This document shows, piece by piece, positions 7,259 through 15,041 of a stretch of DNA of 18,496 nucleotides. Within the stretch, counting starts at the first letter, position 1. Each line of letters opens with the position of its first letter. Source of the DNA: CAYGLF01 sp964350945 (GTDB lineage: Bacteria > Chlamydiota > Chlamydiia > Chlamydiales > JAAZZY01); assembly GCA_964350945.1 (NCBI GenBank), contig CAYGLF010000018.1, forward strand, positions 1-18,496. Reading direction: 5' to 3'. The notes below the pieces were generated by a model. The model saw only the letters and a list, made by a program, of their open reading frames with translations. It did not search any database and had not been told where the DNA came from. Position numbers and translations under genes: made by a program.

Positions 7259-8231
7259 CTTTTGGTCTTTTCTCCTGAATATGAGTTGTCTTTCCAATCT
7301 TGCGATATTTGCAATATCTCAACTCGAGGAGCATATCAGACGAAATGCATTTTAGTCTTTTCAATTCTTCTGAAATAAACTTTTGAACACGCTTATAAAT
7401 AAGCGCTTTATCATGATGAGCTCCACCCAAAGGCTCTTTGACAATTGAATCTATCACACTCATTTCCAAAAGGTTCTCTGAATTAAATTTAAGAGCAGAG
7501 GCAGCCTCCGCATTTTTCTGGGCATCTTTCCATAAAATAGAAGCACACCCTTCAGGAGAAATTACAGAGTAATAGGAGTGCTCAAGCATTCCAATCACAT
7601 CCCCTACAGCCATAGCAAGGGCTCCTCCAGAGCATCCTTCCCCAATAATCAAAACAATAATAGGTGTTTTAATCTGAGACATATGAAAAATATTCTCAGC
7701 GATAACAAGTCCCTGCCCATGTTCTTCAGCAGTTAACCCGCAAAAAGCGCCAGGAGTATCAATAAGTGAAATAATAGGTAAATTAAATTTTTCAGCCATT
7801 TTCATAAGGCGAAGAGCCTTTCTAAAACCCTCGGGATTTACCATTCCAAAATTTCTATAAATTCGGCTTTCGGTATCATTTCCCTTCTCTTGGCCAATGA
7901 TCACGACCTTTTCACCGCCTATTGTTGCAAGACCCCCTATCACAGCATGATCATCTCTAAAATTTCGGTCTCCAAACAACTCCACAAAATCTTCACAGAT
8001 ATTTTTAATATAATCAATCGTATGAGGTCTTGAAGGGTGCCTACAGATAGCAACTCTTTCCCAAGCGGAGAGCTCTGAATAAACCTTTTTCTTGAGAGAC
8101 CCTAGTTTCTTTTCAAGACTACTCAGTTCATTTTCAGACCAAAGGGCATGCTTAGATTGACTTTGAGTCTTTAGCTGCTCAATCATCTTTTCATAATCTT
8201 TAATCTGTCTTTCATGGGGCAGAACGCTCAT
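7224..8231 (-). CDS. accA: Acetyl-CoA carboxylase carboxyltransferase subunit alpha
   Basis: AccA, with AccD, moves the carboxyl group from carboxybiotin to acetyl-CoA to make malonyl-CoA, the committed step of fatty acid synthesis. The protein has 335 residues, close to the family length of about 320. An N-terminal coiled-coil stretch (about 5-55) is followed by ICRHPSRPHTIDYI, FGDRNFRDD, GQEKGNDT, SLIDTPGAFCG and SVISPEGCASILWKDA, all hallmarks of AccA. The oxyanion region reads GEGCSGGALAM, with Cys where GEGGSGGALA is usual; the Gly-Gly after Ser is intact. A GAGG ribosome site lies about six bases before the ATG. The gene starts 17 bases after the L,D-transpeptidase stop and its 3' end overlaps the exporter start, so the three probably form one transcript. 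The order accA next to the exporter matches C. trachomatis CT265-CT264. Confidence 0.95.
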   Translation of the reverse strand: MSVLPHERQIKDYEKMIEQLKTQSQSKHALWSENELSSLEKKLGSLKKKVYSELSAWERVAICRHPSRPHTIDYIKNICEDFVELFGDRNFRDDHAVIGGLATIGGEKVVIIGQEKGNDTESRIYRNFGMVNPEGFRKALRLMKMAEKFNLPIISLIDTPGAFCGLTAEEHGQGLVIAENIFHMSQIKTPIIVLIIGEGCSGGALAMAVGDVIGMLEHSYYSVISPEGCASILWKDAQKNAEAASALKFNSENLLEMSVIDSIVKEPLGGAHHDKALIYKRVQKFISEELKRLKCISSDMLLELRYCKYRKIGKTTHIQEKRPKDEEFNKVSLSK

Positions 8232-8248
8232 AAGAACCTCTTTTGAAG

Positions 8249-9286
8249 TTAATCAAATTGTTTTTCTTCGCCAGGAAGTTTGGCTTCATAAAAATCTTTT
8301 ACAAGCTCAACAATTGTTGGCCTTGAAACTATAATCGCAAAAAGCTCTTCCATCTCTTCTTGCTTAAAGCGAATACAACCATCACTTTCAAAACGACCGA
8401 TTCCAGAAAGGTCTTCTTCAAGTAATCCAGTAGCTTTGTTGAGAACCAAAGGGGTGCCGTGTAATCCAAAGCCTTTGGCTGGTGAGGAGCAACCCTCTAG
8501 CTCTTCGCCAAAAGGAATCCAGCGAGTACCAAAAACACTGACCATTTCTGTTTTTTCGTTATTAAAAAAACCTGTCACTCCCGGACGATAAACGGCTATT
8601 TTTTCACCAAGTTGATACTTACCAATAGGAGTTAAGCTTCCAGAAGCTTTTCTCTCATCAGACCGTCCTAATCCTACATCGTAAGTTTTTATCAAAGTGC
8701 GTTGGTTGTCATCTTCATCGACATAATAAAACCACGTCTTGCAACGGGAGATATCAATCAGAAGGTAAAAATGGAAATTTTTATCTGTTCGCAAAACATT
8801 AAATCGATCTTTTTCCTTTACATCCTGTGTAAAGTAATCTTGCTTTTGATTCAGACTTCTGGCTATAAAGTGTTTAGAAGTCTTGTAGTGCGTTGCATAA
8901 TCTGAAACCCAGGCGAACTTTCCCTTGAGCCAAGGGACTCTTCTTGAGTAGGTCACAGTCTCAACAATTGGAAGTTTGATAGCGGCTGGATCAAAGAAAC
9001 TGTCTATATAATTGGCATATGGCAGATTTTCACTAGAGTTTGAAGCTATCAATTCTTGCTTTGAGATTTTCTCTTTTTTGGCTTTTTTCGCTGCAGCTTT
9101 AGACATTTTTTTTGGAGTCACTTGGGCCACAACTTCAGGTTTTTGGCTCTCAAATTCAATTTCTTGAACCGTTTGCGTACTCACTGGCATGTAAGACTTT
9201 TCTTTATCTTTTTTCCCCCACCCAATAAGTGCAATGACTGCAAATAATCCAACTGATGAAAACAGAAACAACCTTGGAAATGACAT
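8249..9286 (-). CDS. L,D-transpeptidase, YkuD family, membrane-anchored
   Basis: YkuD enzymes make 3-3 cross-links in peptidoglycan or attach proteins to it, using a catalytic Cys. This 345-residue protein has an N-terminal hydrophobic anchor (about 5-23), then a Lys/Ala-rich linker (about 55-78) and a C-terminal YkuD domain (about 170-330). The catalytic signature is present: LHGTP (His276), and ESDGCIRF with Ser301, Cys304 and Arg306. GKYQLGEKIAVYRPG fits the beta core. The ATG at 9286 has an AGGGG ribosome site five bases upstream and a good promoter close by. In C. trachomatis accA (CT265) is directly next to CT266, so this gene appears inserted between them (or lost there). It likely acts on the periplasmic face. 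A murein endopeptidase activity within the fold is less likely. Confidence 0.88.
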   Translation of the reverse strand: MSFPRLFLFSSVGLFAVIALIGWGKKDKEKSYMPVSTQTVQEIEFESQKPEVVAQVTPKKMSKAAAKKAKKEKISKQELIASNSSENLPYANYIDSFFDPAAIKLPIVETVTYSRRVPWLKGKFAWVSDYATHYKTSKHFIARSLNQKQDYFTQDVKEKDRFNVLRTDKNFHFYLLIDISRCKTWFYYVDEDDNQRTLIKTYDVGLGRSDERKASGSLTPIGKYQLGEKIAVYRPGVTGFFNNEKTEMVSVFGTRWIPFGEELEGCSSPAKGFGLHGTPLVLNKATGLLEEDLSGIGRFESDGCIRFKQEEMEELFAIIVSRPTIVELVKDFYEAKLPGEEKQFD

Positions 9287-9312
9287 TAAATCCCCTTTTA
9301 TAAGATATTCAT

Positions 9313-9341
9313 ATTATCTCTTAACTCCACCTTTATTTCAA
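9313..9341 (-). promoter_or_regulatory. Sigma70-type promoter for the ykuD-accA-exporter unit
   Basis: The minus strand carries TTGAAA (9336-9341), a 17-base spacer and GATAAT (9313-9318). Predicted initiation near 9306 gives a leader of about 20 bases that includes the AGGGG ribosome site before the ATG at 9286. The promoter sits in the 84-base gap after the CT266-like gene, so the downstream genes can be expressed independently of it. Confidence 0.55.
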
Positions 9342-9370
9342 GTATGGAGTATATTTTTAAAGCTCTAACC

Positions 9371-10849
9371 CTAAGCGTCTTGCATTTTTAAGCAGCTTAT
9401 TTCCCACTGATAGGAGCTCTCTTGATCACTCAAGCCATAAGCTATTAAGTAATTCGCTCCCCAGAAGCTTTCTCCTCCCTCTAAAGGAATTATTTTCATA
9501 GAGCCCTTAGAAAATAAAGGATCAAAATTGAAAGCATTTTTTTTATTTAAAAAAGATACACTGCAAATATCTCCCTGGAATTGTTCTAAAGAACGGTATA
9601 AAACTTTTTTTTGTGCTTTGATCAAACACTGATCAGCAACCACATAAAAAATAAAGTAAGTCTGCCCAGGAACTTTTAAAGGATTTACTTGCACTTGCAG
9701 ATAGTTTTGTTGAAAGGATATGTCTAATTCAAGCCAACCTGAAGTCATCTCCCATGAAACCTCACTAGAACTTTCTGATAATTTTGGCAAACTAACTAAT
9801 CCCCGAAGAGAGACCTCCTTATCGCTTTGTTTTGCAACAAAAGGGTGTTTAAGACAGGTTGAATCTACTGATCCAAATAGTCGCCCATCTGCTAAAGATC
9901 CTTGCTGGGGCCCAAAAGCTGCAATTTCTAACCCTTCGTATTTCAAAGCCCCCATTGAAGCACTCGAACCCATTAAGTGCAGCACCAAACTAACTTCATT
10001 GGACCTTAGTCCCACCATAGCTTCTTGATCAGGCTGATAACTTCTAGGAAGATTGGGTTCAGAAGGAATTATTTTTTGCGGAAATTGCTCATTAAAGATG
10101 TTGAGAAAAAGCAGAAAAAGAATCTCAACGCTGCAATTCTTTGCTAGCTGCTTGTTTTTTAGATAATCAAAGTGCTGATTTGCTATGGATGCCATTTCCA
10201 TATCTTTTGCTGCAAGCGAGGCTCCGTAAAATAAAACCCCTTGAATCAAAACTAAATTAGAATAGTTTACATCTATATGATTAGATAGAAAACTTCGATA
10301 TGGGAGTTGCTGTTGGCTTAAGCTATGGAGTTGCCAAGAAGCTGCTTGAATTCCTGCTTGAACAAGTTCTGTGTCTTGAACAAGTTGTCCAACTAGTATC
10401 CACAAAATAGCAAGTTCTGCATGAAGATGTGCGTGCAGCGCGGGCTCTTCCAAAAAATCATTAAGAGAAGACAGTGCTCGACCGCTCTTATGCTGACGAA
10501 TAGTTAAAGGTTTGCCGATTGAAATCTTTAAGACATGTGCACACAAGTGCAAGTAAGCCTGCTCAAGTGGATGATTCTCCAATGAACAGCTGGCCAACTC
10601 TTGCCAAGTGCTTTTTAATTCATCAAATTCTATAGAATCGAGATTATAGGCTAAACAGACTTTAGAAAATGCCCTCCAACGAACTAGATTCCCAGCACCT
10701 TCTTTTCTCTCCAGCATATTGGTCCCAAAAGAAACAGAAGGTCTTTTACCTTTAGACAAGTAGTGAATAACACTCTGATCAATGGGGCTATAGGACCTTC
10801 TTTCTAAGATGAGTTGCTGTTTTAGACATTCAATCAACTGCATGCTCAC
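9371..10849 (-). CDS. Conserved chlamydial hypothetical protein, CT266-like by position
   Basis: The 492-residue product has no signal peptide or membrane helix. I place it with C. trachomatis CT266 mainly because it sits between accA and an HU/IHF gene, as CT266 does; sequence similarity has not been tested. Residues about 1-260 are helical, with repeated hydrophobic helices (for example HAELAILWILVGQLV and LVLIQGVLFYGASLAA). Residues about 280-492 are beta-rich (SLVLHLMGSSASMGAL, GWLELDISF, QTYFIFYVVADQCLI). This layout resembles alpha-toroid plus beta-sandwich proteins such as heparinase-type lyases, but no active site is identifiable. The start may be GTG at 10849 or ATG at 10843; neither has a strong ribosome site. 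The 103-base gap upstream holds no clear promoter. Confidence 0.8.
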   Translation of the reverse strand: MSMQLIECLKQQLILERRSYSPIDQSVIHYLSKGKRPSVSFGTNMLERKEGAGNLVRWRAFSKVCLAYNLDSIEFDELKSTWQELASCSLENHPLEQAYLHLCAHVLKISIGKPLTIRQHKSGRALSSLNDFLEEPALHAHLHAELAILWILVGQLVQDTELVQAGIQAASWQLHSLSQQQLPYRSFLSNHIDVNYSNLVLIQGVLFYGASLAAKDMEMASIANQHFDYLKNKQLAKNCSVEILFLLFLNIFNEQFPQKIIPSEPNLPRSYQPDQEAMVGLRSNEVSLVLHLMGSSASMGALKYEGLEIAAFGPQQGSLADGRLFGSVDSTCLKHPFVAKQSDKEVSLRGLVSLPKLSESSSEVSWEMTSGWLELDISFQQNYLQVQVNPLKVPGQTYFIFYVVADQCLIKAQKKVLYRSLEQFQGDICSVSFLNKKNAFNFDPLFSKGSMKIIPLEGGESFWGANYLIAYGLSDQESSYQWEISCLKMQDA

Positions 10850-10952
10850 TACATATCAAGGGTTCGATTTGGTAAACGAACTAAATGTTTATAGAAACAA
10901 CGCCAAGACAAGAGACCTTAATTGCAAATATACTGATTAAGATCTAAATGAC

Positions 10953-11270
10953 TTAAGAGTCGCTCTCAATTTCATTTTTCATCTTTTTACCTGGAGTAAA
11001 CTTAACAGCTTTTCTCGCAGGAATAAGAATTGGAACAGAAGCATTCTTAGGGTTACGGCCGATCTTTTGTCGTCTATGCACGACTTCGAACACACCGAAA
11101 TCTCTAAACTCCAAGCGGTCTCCTTCAGAGAGGCACTCAGTCATTTTATCCAAGAAAGATTGGATAACACTTCTCACATCATTTGGATGAATCCCTTTTT
11201 CTTGTGAGATGCTATTAATTAAGTTTTTTTTTGTAATGGTCTTTTTTTTGCTATTAGCCATCGTGGTCAT
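10953..11270 (-). CDS. HU/IHF-family nucleoid DNA-binding protein
   Basis: This 105-residue protein has the HU/IHF fold order: an N-terminal helical pair (about 15-50), GDRLEFRDFGVFEVV, then the DNA-binding arm GRNPKNASVPILIPAR with the intercalating RNP proline, and a C-terminal helix (KFTPGKKMK). It bends or compacts DNA as a dimer. The EFRDFGVFEV and RNPKN segments resemble the C. trachomatis IHF/HU-like protein CT267, which also follows CT266. Two starts are possible: ATG at 11270 (spacing of only two bases from GAGGG) and ATG at 11261, which has a better spacing of 11. The extra N-terminal Met-Thr-Thr resembles the chlamydial protein, so I keep the first. It is not tightly linked to its neighbours (gaps of 103 and 194 bases). 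Confidence 0.92.
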   Translation of the reverse strand: MTTMANSKKKTITKKNLINSISQEKGIHPNDVRSVIQSFLDKMTECLSEGDRLEFRDFGVFEVVHRRQKIGRNPKNASVPILIPARKAVKFTPGKKMKNEIESDS

Positions 11271-11364
11271 ATCCCTCGAGACTCCCTTAGTTAAAATCGG
11301 TTAATTTTGCTTAGTTTCATAAAGTTAGTGATTTTCCACCCTCTTCTCATTTCAATCAAGTCTT

Positions 11365-11381
11365 TTGTTCTATTGGAACAA
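11365..11381. repeat. Inverted repeat TTGTTC-N5-GAACAA upstream of the HU gene
   Basis: A perfect 6-base inverted repeat with a 5-base loop lies about 100 bases upstream of the HU start codon. It could be an operator or a small hairpin. With this base composition a chance origin is possible. Confidence 0.3.
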
Positions 11382-11433
11382 CTTTTTCAATATGATCAGT
11401 TTGAGGTTCATCATAAACAAATTATGTTTCGTT

Positions 11434-11466
11434 ACAAGATTTTTTTTAAAAATCTTGTTTTTTTTT
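11434..11466 (+). terminator. Terminator-like hairpin facing the plus strand at the tyrS 3' end
   Basis: A perfect 11-base stem (ACAAGATTTTT / AAAAATCTTGT) with a 3-base loop is followed on the plus strand by eight T (11459-11466), which run into the tyrS stop codon. On the minus strand, where tyrS is read, the stem is preceded by A rather than followed by T. It is therefore only a weak candidate terminator for tyrS. The stem is almost all A/T. Confidence 0.4.
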
Positions 11467-12766
11467 ATGGGCAAACAAAAAGAATTACCTTTTTTTTCTT
11501 TCCCATAGCGATCAACAAACACTCATCTTCAATCAAATGTGATTTTTCAACCACCATGTTTTCATCCAAGATGCGTTCGTTATTCAAATAGAGACCCCCG
11601 TTTTGAATAAGACGTCTGCACTCACCCTTACTCGTTGAAAGGCCGGCCCCTATTAGTATATCAATCATCTTCTGATCTATCACTTGACTCGTTTTTAATG
11701 TCACATGTGGAACTTCATTTGCTAGTAATTTCAAATTTTCAAGATTCAAATCTGTTTTTAAACCTGGGCGCATCCGCTCGGTCACCTGCTGAGCAACCTC
11801 AACAGCTTCTTTCCCATGAACAATTTCTGTGACCTCTTTAGCAAGTATCTTTTGAGCAGCATTCGCCGTAGCATTTTCTTGTTTCATAGAAGACTCAATG
11901 GCATGAATGTCTTTGAGATCTAAATAGGTCAACATCTTCAAAAGGGAAATGACATCTGCGTCTGGGGTCCTAACAAGATGCTGATAAAAATCATATGGAG
12001 AAAGCAGCTCTTTAGAAAGCCAAATAGCTCCATCTTCAGATTTTCCAAATTTTTTACCATCACTTCTGGTAAGTAAGGGAAAGGTCAAACCAAAAGCCTC
12101 TTTTTGCTCGACTTTACGAATTAAGTCCATGCCAGCTGTGATATTGGTCCACTGATCACTCCCCCCTAACTGTAGCTGAACTTGGTGTTCTCTATATAGG
12201 TGAAGAAAATCATAACCCTGAAGTAGAGGATAGCTAAATTCTTTAAAGCTCATCCCCTCTTGGGACTGCAAGCGCTCCTTAACGGTTTCACGATGTAACA
12301 AAGTGCTCAAACGAACATGCTGTGCAACTTGGTGTAAAAAATCAAGAACGCTAAATGAGTGATACCAGTCATAATTATTAAGAACAACAACCGGTTTTTG
12401 CGGATTGAACTTTAAGATGCCTTCTAAATCTCGTTGAATACCCGTTAAATTTTTGGCAAGTGTATGTGAATCTAGTAATGGGCGGTCTTTACTCTTTCCT
12501 GTAGGATCTCCAATAATGCCGGTAGCTCCCCCTGCAAGGGCAAAAGTAGGGTGACCCCACTTCTGAAACCAACCAAGAGCTATAATACCTACCAGATTAC
12601 CAAGATGAAGGCTAGGTGCAGTAGGATCAAACCCTATATAAACACCTATTTTCTGCGCACAAATCTGATCTAAATTATTAGAGGTTGTGTTATCAATAAA
12701 GTCTCGTTCTTGGAGAAGTTGAATGATATTTTGCGACATAGGGAGCTTACTTGGGTCGTTATACAT
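11465..12766 (-). CDS. tyrS: Tyrosyl-tRNA synthetase
   Basis: TyrRS activates tyrosine with ATP and charges tRNA-Tyr. The class I catalytic domain (about 1-330) shows GFDPTAPSLHLGN (HIGH-like HLGN, 54-57), GGATGIIGDPTGKS, QLGGSDQWTNI and the KMSKS-like KFGKS (239-243). An S4 RNA-binding domain occupies about 360-430, with AGLSTSKGECRRLIQNGGLYLN, and the tail ends in a GKKKK cluster as in chlamydial TyrRS. The length of 433 is normal. ATG at 12766 gives the full frame; ATG at 12739 (MSQNIIQLLQ) matches the usual N-terminus better, and neither has a clear ribosome site. It diverges from the small gene at 12913 and lies upstream of the HU gene on the same strand, separated by 194 bases. Confidence 0.96.
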   Translation of the reverse strand: MYNDPSKLPMSQNIIQLLQERDFIDNTTSNNLDQICAQKIGVYIGFDPTAPSLHLGNLVGIIALGWFQKWGHPTFALAGGATGIIGDPTGKSKDRPLLDSHTLAKNLTGIQRDLEGILKFNPQKPVVVLNNYDWYHSFSVLDFLHQVAQHVRLSTLLHRETVKERLQSQEGMSFKEFSYPLLQGYDFLHLYREHQVQLQLGGSDQWTNITAGMDLIRKVEQKEAFGLTFPLLTRSDGKKFGKSEDGAIWLSKELLSPYDFYQHLVRTPDADVISLLKMLTYLDLKDIHAIESSMKQENATANAAQKILAKEVTEIVHGKEAVEVAQQVTERMRPGLKTDLNLENLKLLANEVPHVTLKTSQVIDQKMIDILIGAGLSTSKGECRRLIQNGGLYLNNERILDENMVVEKSHLIEDECLLIAMGKKKKVILFVCP

Positions 12767-12847
12767 TTTAACATCATGCTGTAAAGCAAGTTAAGATACT
12801 ACATCTATTGAAATTAAAAAAATACTTTTTTGTTCATAAATTTAAGT

Positions 12848-12876
12848 TTGAGTTAACTTACAGCTTGTGATATATA
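12848..12876 (+). promoter_or_regulatory. Sigma70-type promoter for the 136-residue gene and gloB
   Basis: TTGAGT (12848-12853), a 17-base spacer and TATATA (12871-12876) lie in the tyrS divergent spacer. Predicted initiation near 12883 gives a leader of about 30 bases before the ATG at 12913. Confidence 0.45.
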
Positions 12877-12912
12877 ACCTCATTTTAAAAAATAATATAC
12901 AAGAGACGAGAC

Positions 12913-13323
12913 ATGGAAAGCACATCTAATATTATTATGAAACAAGAGCTGCCTCAAGTTGCTTTTACAGAAAAAAAACAACAAAGACTTAAAGACAATC
13001 ATTACGCTCCACTTGATCCTAAGACACAAAAAATCTTAGACAAGCTTAAAAAACGACTTGCACATATTGACCAACTCATCACTCATGAAAAAATAGAAGA
13101 CTCTAAATCCAAAATCCAGCACTGGCTAGAGCGCCATACCGCCGAGAGAGTCCCTATCCAAAAAAATGACTTTAACATCTTTAGCGAAGGTAAAAATACC
13201 GCTAAAACCAGCCGTCGCGTTGAGGAATTTAGAGACATTCTACGCAATGGATTTTATCAACAAGTGCAAGCCTCTCAAGACCTCAAGGGAAGGATAACGA
13301 AGCACCATGAGATCCAATCTTAA
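12913..13323 (+). CDS. Hypothetical small charged protein
   Basis: I do not recognise this 136-residue protein. It is hydrophilic and Lys/Gln-rich, with no signal peptide or membrane helix. Residues about 36-75 (TQKILDKLKKRLAHIDQLI) look like an amphipathic helix or short coiled coil, and residues 97-115 (SRRVEEFRDILRNGFYQQV) like a second helix. A plausible promoter precedes it, and its 3' end overlaps gloB by 17 bases in a different frame, so translation of gloB may be coupled to it. No ribosome site stands out. A spurious frame is unlikely, given the continuous coding-like composition and the promoter. Confidence 0.68.
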   Translation: MESTSNIIMKQELPQVAFTEKKQQRLKDNHYAPLDPKTQKILDKLKKRLAHIDQLITHEKIEDSKSKIQHWLERHTAERVPIQKNDFNIFSEGKNTAKTSRRVEEFRDILRNGFYQQVQASQDLKGRITKHHEIQS

Positions 13324-14092
13324 CGTCCACATCCTCCCGATTTTAAAAGATAACTACACCTACATTGTACAGGCAAATAATAACTCTGCCTGTATTGTGA
13401 TCGATCCAGGAGAGGCTGAACCAATAGAGGTCTTTTTAAAAAACCGCAACTTAGACCTCAAACAAATTTGGGTTACCCATCACCACTCTGATCATCAAAG
13501 AGGCTCACAAAAGCTCCAGCAAATCTTTTCATGTGAGATCGTAGGCCCTAAACAAGAAGCTGAAAAAATACCTGGGATTAATATTGAGGTTACTGAGGGT
13601 GACATGCTTCCTTTCTCAGATACTAGTGCACAGGTTATTAAGCTTCCAGGACATACTTTAGGCCATGTGGGATATTGGTTTAAGCAAGAAGGCATTTTCT
13701 TTTGCGGGGATACTCTCTTCAGCCTTGGGTGCGGGTATTTATTTGAAGGAAGCTACCAAGATATGTGGGGATCTCTTTGCAAAATACGTACATTGCCGCC
13801 TAAAACTCTTTTGTACTTTGGACATGAGTACACTCAAGATAATGCCCGCTTTGCCCTTAGCGTAGACCCTAACAACCCCCATTTGATTGCCTACTGCCAC
13901 GAGGTCGATCAAAAAAGAGAAGGGCTACAACCGACAGTGCCTACAACAGTAGATAGAGAAATTCTCACGAATCCCTTTCTCCGAGCTGACAATCCACATT
14001 TCGAAAAGCAATTAAAGATGCCTCAAGCTAAACCCGTTGAAATCTTCAAAAATCTACGCAATAAAAAAAATGAATTTAAGGCTTCTTTTTAA
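13307..14092 (+). CDS. gloB: Hydroxyacylglutathione hydrolase-like metallo-beta-lactamase-fold protein (glyoxalase II)
   Basis: Glyoxalase II hydrolyses S-D-lactoylglutathione to lactate and glutathione, completing methylglyoxal detoxification. The 261-residue protein has the metal site THHHSDH (57-63: His58, His60, Asp62, His63), PGHT (His116), CGDTLF (Asp135) and FGHEYT (His173). This is the same ligand pattern as human GLO2. GCGYLFEG (141-148; GCGRLFEG is usual), the PPKTLLYFGHEYTQDN stretch and a C-terminal NPFLRAD support glyoxalase II over other members of the fold. No gloA is in the window. Its ATG lies inside the end of the upstream 136-residue gene. Its stop overlaps the stop of the convergent DUF2608-like gene. 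Confidence 0.9.
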   Translation: MRSNLNVHILPILKDNYTYIVQANNNSACIVIDPGEAEPIEVFLKNRNLDLKQIWVTHHHSDHQRGSQKLQQIFSCEIVGPKQEAEKIPGINIEVTEGDMLPFSDTSAQVIKLPGHTLGHVGYWFKQEGIFFCGDTLFSLGCGYLFEGSYQDMWGSLCKIRTLPPKTLLYFGHEYTQDNARFALSVDPNNPHLIAYCHEVDQKREGLQPTVPTTVDREILTNPFLRADNPHFEKQLKMPQAKPVEIFKNLRNKKNEFKASF

Positions 14093-14919
14093 TCATCATT
14101 AAAAATTTCAGCCGCCTCTTCAAGTGAGACCCAACGCCCATCTTTAAAAAGGATATTAAGCTGAAGCTCAATTAGTTTTTCATCGACATGTTTTTTAGGA
14201 CGCGCACAAACAGCGGTATAGTGAAAACCTTGAAAAGGAATTTTCAACTTTTTACAAAAAGCTTGAAAAGCAAGTATATTATCCATCCTGTCATCAATAA
14301 AAAGAACAGACTTGGGCCTTACATCTAAAAGCTTAAACGCTTCTTTAAGCACTTTTTGCTTATCCAACTTTGCCGTAAAAATAACCCCGTTTTTGATGTG
14401 AGGCGCCCCCTCAGGGCCCTGTAATTTCTGAAACATGGTTTCTTTTGAAAATGGAGAGAGCATCTCAAAATTTATTCCAAGGCGCTGCAACTCTTGCAGC
14501 CGCCAGCTCTCCACACTTTCAATCTCTCCAAGCCTTCCCGTTGCGCTATGGGTCAAACCAATCGTGTGTATTTTTTTCTGAGCAAGCCGATCTAAAAGAG
14601 CATAAATTCTTCCGTCAACAATTTCGACCTCTCTTGATTTCATCACAATGCTATAGAGGCGTTCGTAATCTTCAGCAGAAACAATCTTTTTATAATCACT
14701 GCAAACCTTTTCAAAGTGTTCTTTATTGAAGTCATGAAAGGTAGGATCAGAGCAGGTGATGAGCACTCCTTCAATATCAAAAACAAATAAGGCACCTTTA
14801 TCAATCTGCTCAATTGCCTCTTCCACAGGATTTAAGCTTGCGGTCTGCACAATACTTGCATTAAGCAAGCCTATAGACCCCACTGCAACTAAATATATTT
14901 TTAATAGAAGTTTCATCAT
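14089..14919 (-). CDS. Secreted HAD-like protein, DUF2608 type
   Basis: The protein has 276 residues. The N-terminus (MMKLLLKIYLVAVGSIGLL) is a signal peptide or anchor, with possible cleavage near residue 21-28. HAD-like motifs follow: FDIEGVL (Asp48, Glu50), IGLTHSATG, a Lys in FTAKLDKQKVL, and VLFIDDRMDNI. This arrangement matches the DUF2608 family found in Chlamydiae and Legionella (from memory). The second acidic residue of motif I is Glu rather than the usual Asp, so phosphatase activity is uncertain. It is convergent with gloB and lies downstream of the groEL terminator. A TTGATG-N18-TATATA promoter puts initiation almost on the ATG, so the message could be leaderless or nearly so. 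Confidence 0.78.
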   Translation of the reverse strand: MMKLLLKIYLVAVGSIGLLNASIVQTASLNPVEEAIEQIDKGALFVFDIEGVLITCSDPTFHDFNKEHFEKVCSDYKKIVSAEDYERLYSIVMKSREVEIVDGRIYALLDRLAQKKIHTIGLTHSATGRLGEIESVESWRLQELQRLGINFEMLSPFSKETMFQKLQGPEGAPHIKNGVIFTAKLDKQKVLKEAFKLLDVRPKSVLFIDDRMDNILAFQAFCKKLKIPFQGFHYTAVCARPKKHVDEKLIELQLNILFKDGRWVSLEEAAEIFNDD

Positions 14920-14926
14920 AACCGAA

Positions 14927-14956
14927 TATATATAACAAGTGGGGGTTTTACATCAA
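14927..14956 (-). promoter_or_regulatory. Candidate promoter of the DUF2608-like gene
   Basis: The minus strand carries TTGATG (14951-14956), an 18-base spacer and TATATA (14927-14932). The -10 element lies within about 8 bases of the ATG at 14919, and no Shine-Dalgarno site is visible. Confidence 0.35.
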
Positions 14957-14978
14957 ATTTTGAGAGCGAGCTTCCAAT

Positions 14979-15014
14979 AAAAAAAGCCCACACTTTAAAA
15001 AGTGCGGGCTTTTT
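14979..15014 (-). terminator. Rho-independent terminator of groESL
   Basis: Read on the minus strand, a stem (AAAAAGCCC-G-CACTTT paired with AAAGTG-T-GGGCTTTTT, one mismatch) with a minimal loop is followed by seven T. It begins about 27 bases after the groEL stop. The plus strand also ends in five T, so it may work in both directions. Confidence 0.85.
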
Positions 15015-15041
15015 GTAGGCTCAATCTTTAGCTTACTAAGC

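Noticed and set aside
7259..7297. TTG start giving 13 more residues to the exporter
   Set aside because: It needs a 74-base overlap with accA, has no ribosome site and adds a charged stretch unlike the usual N-terminus. The ATG at 7258 is preferred, though not proven.
10858..10870. GGTTCGATT resembling a tRNA T-loop
   Set aside because: The flanking bases do not pair into a T-stem, and no acceptor, D or anticodon arm can be built around it.
11307..11591. Plus-strand frame of 94 codons across the HU-tyrS spacer
   Set aside because: It runs antisense into the tyrS 3' end through A/T homopolymers and has low-complexity composition.
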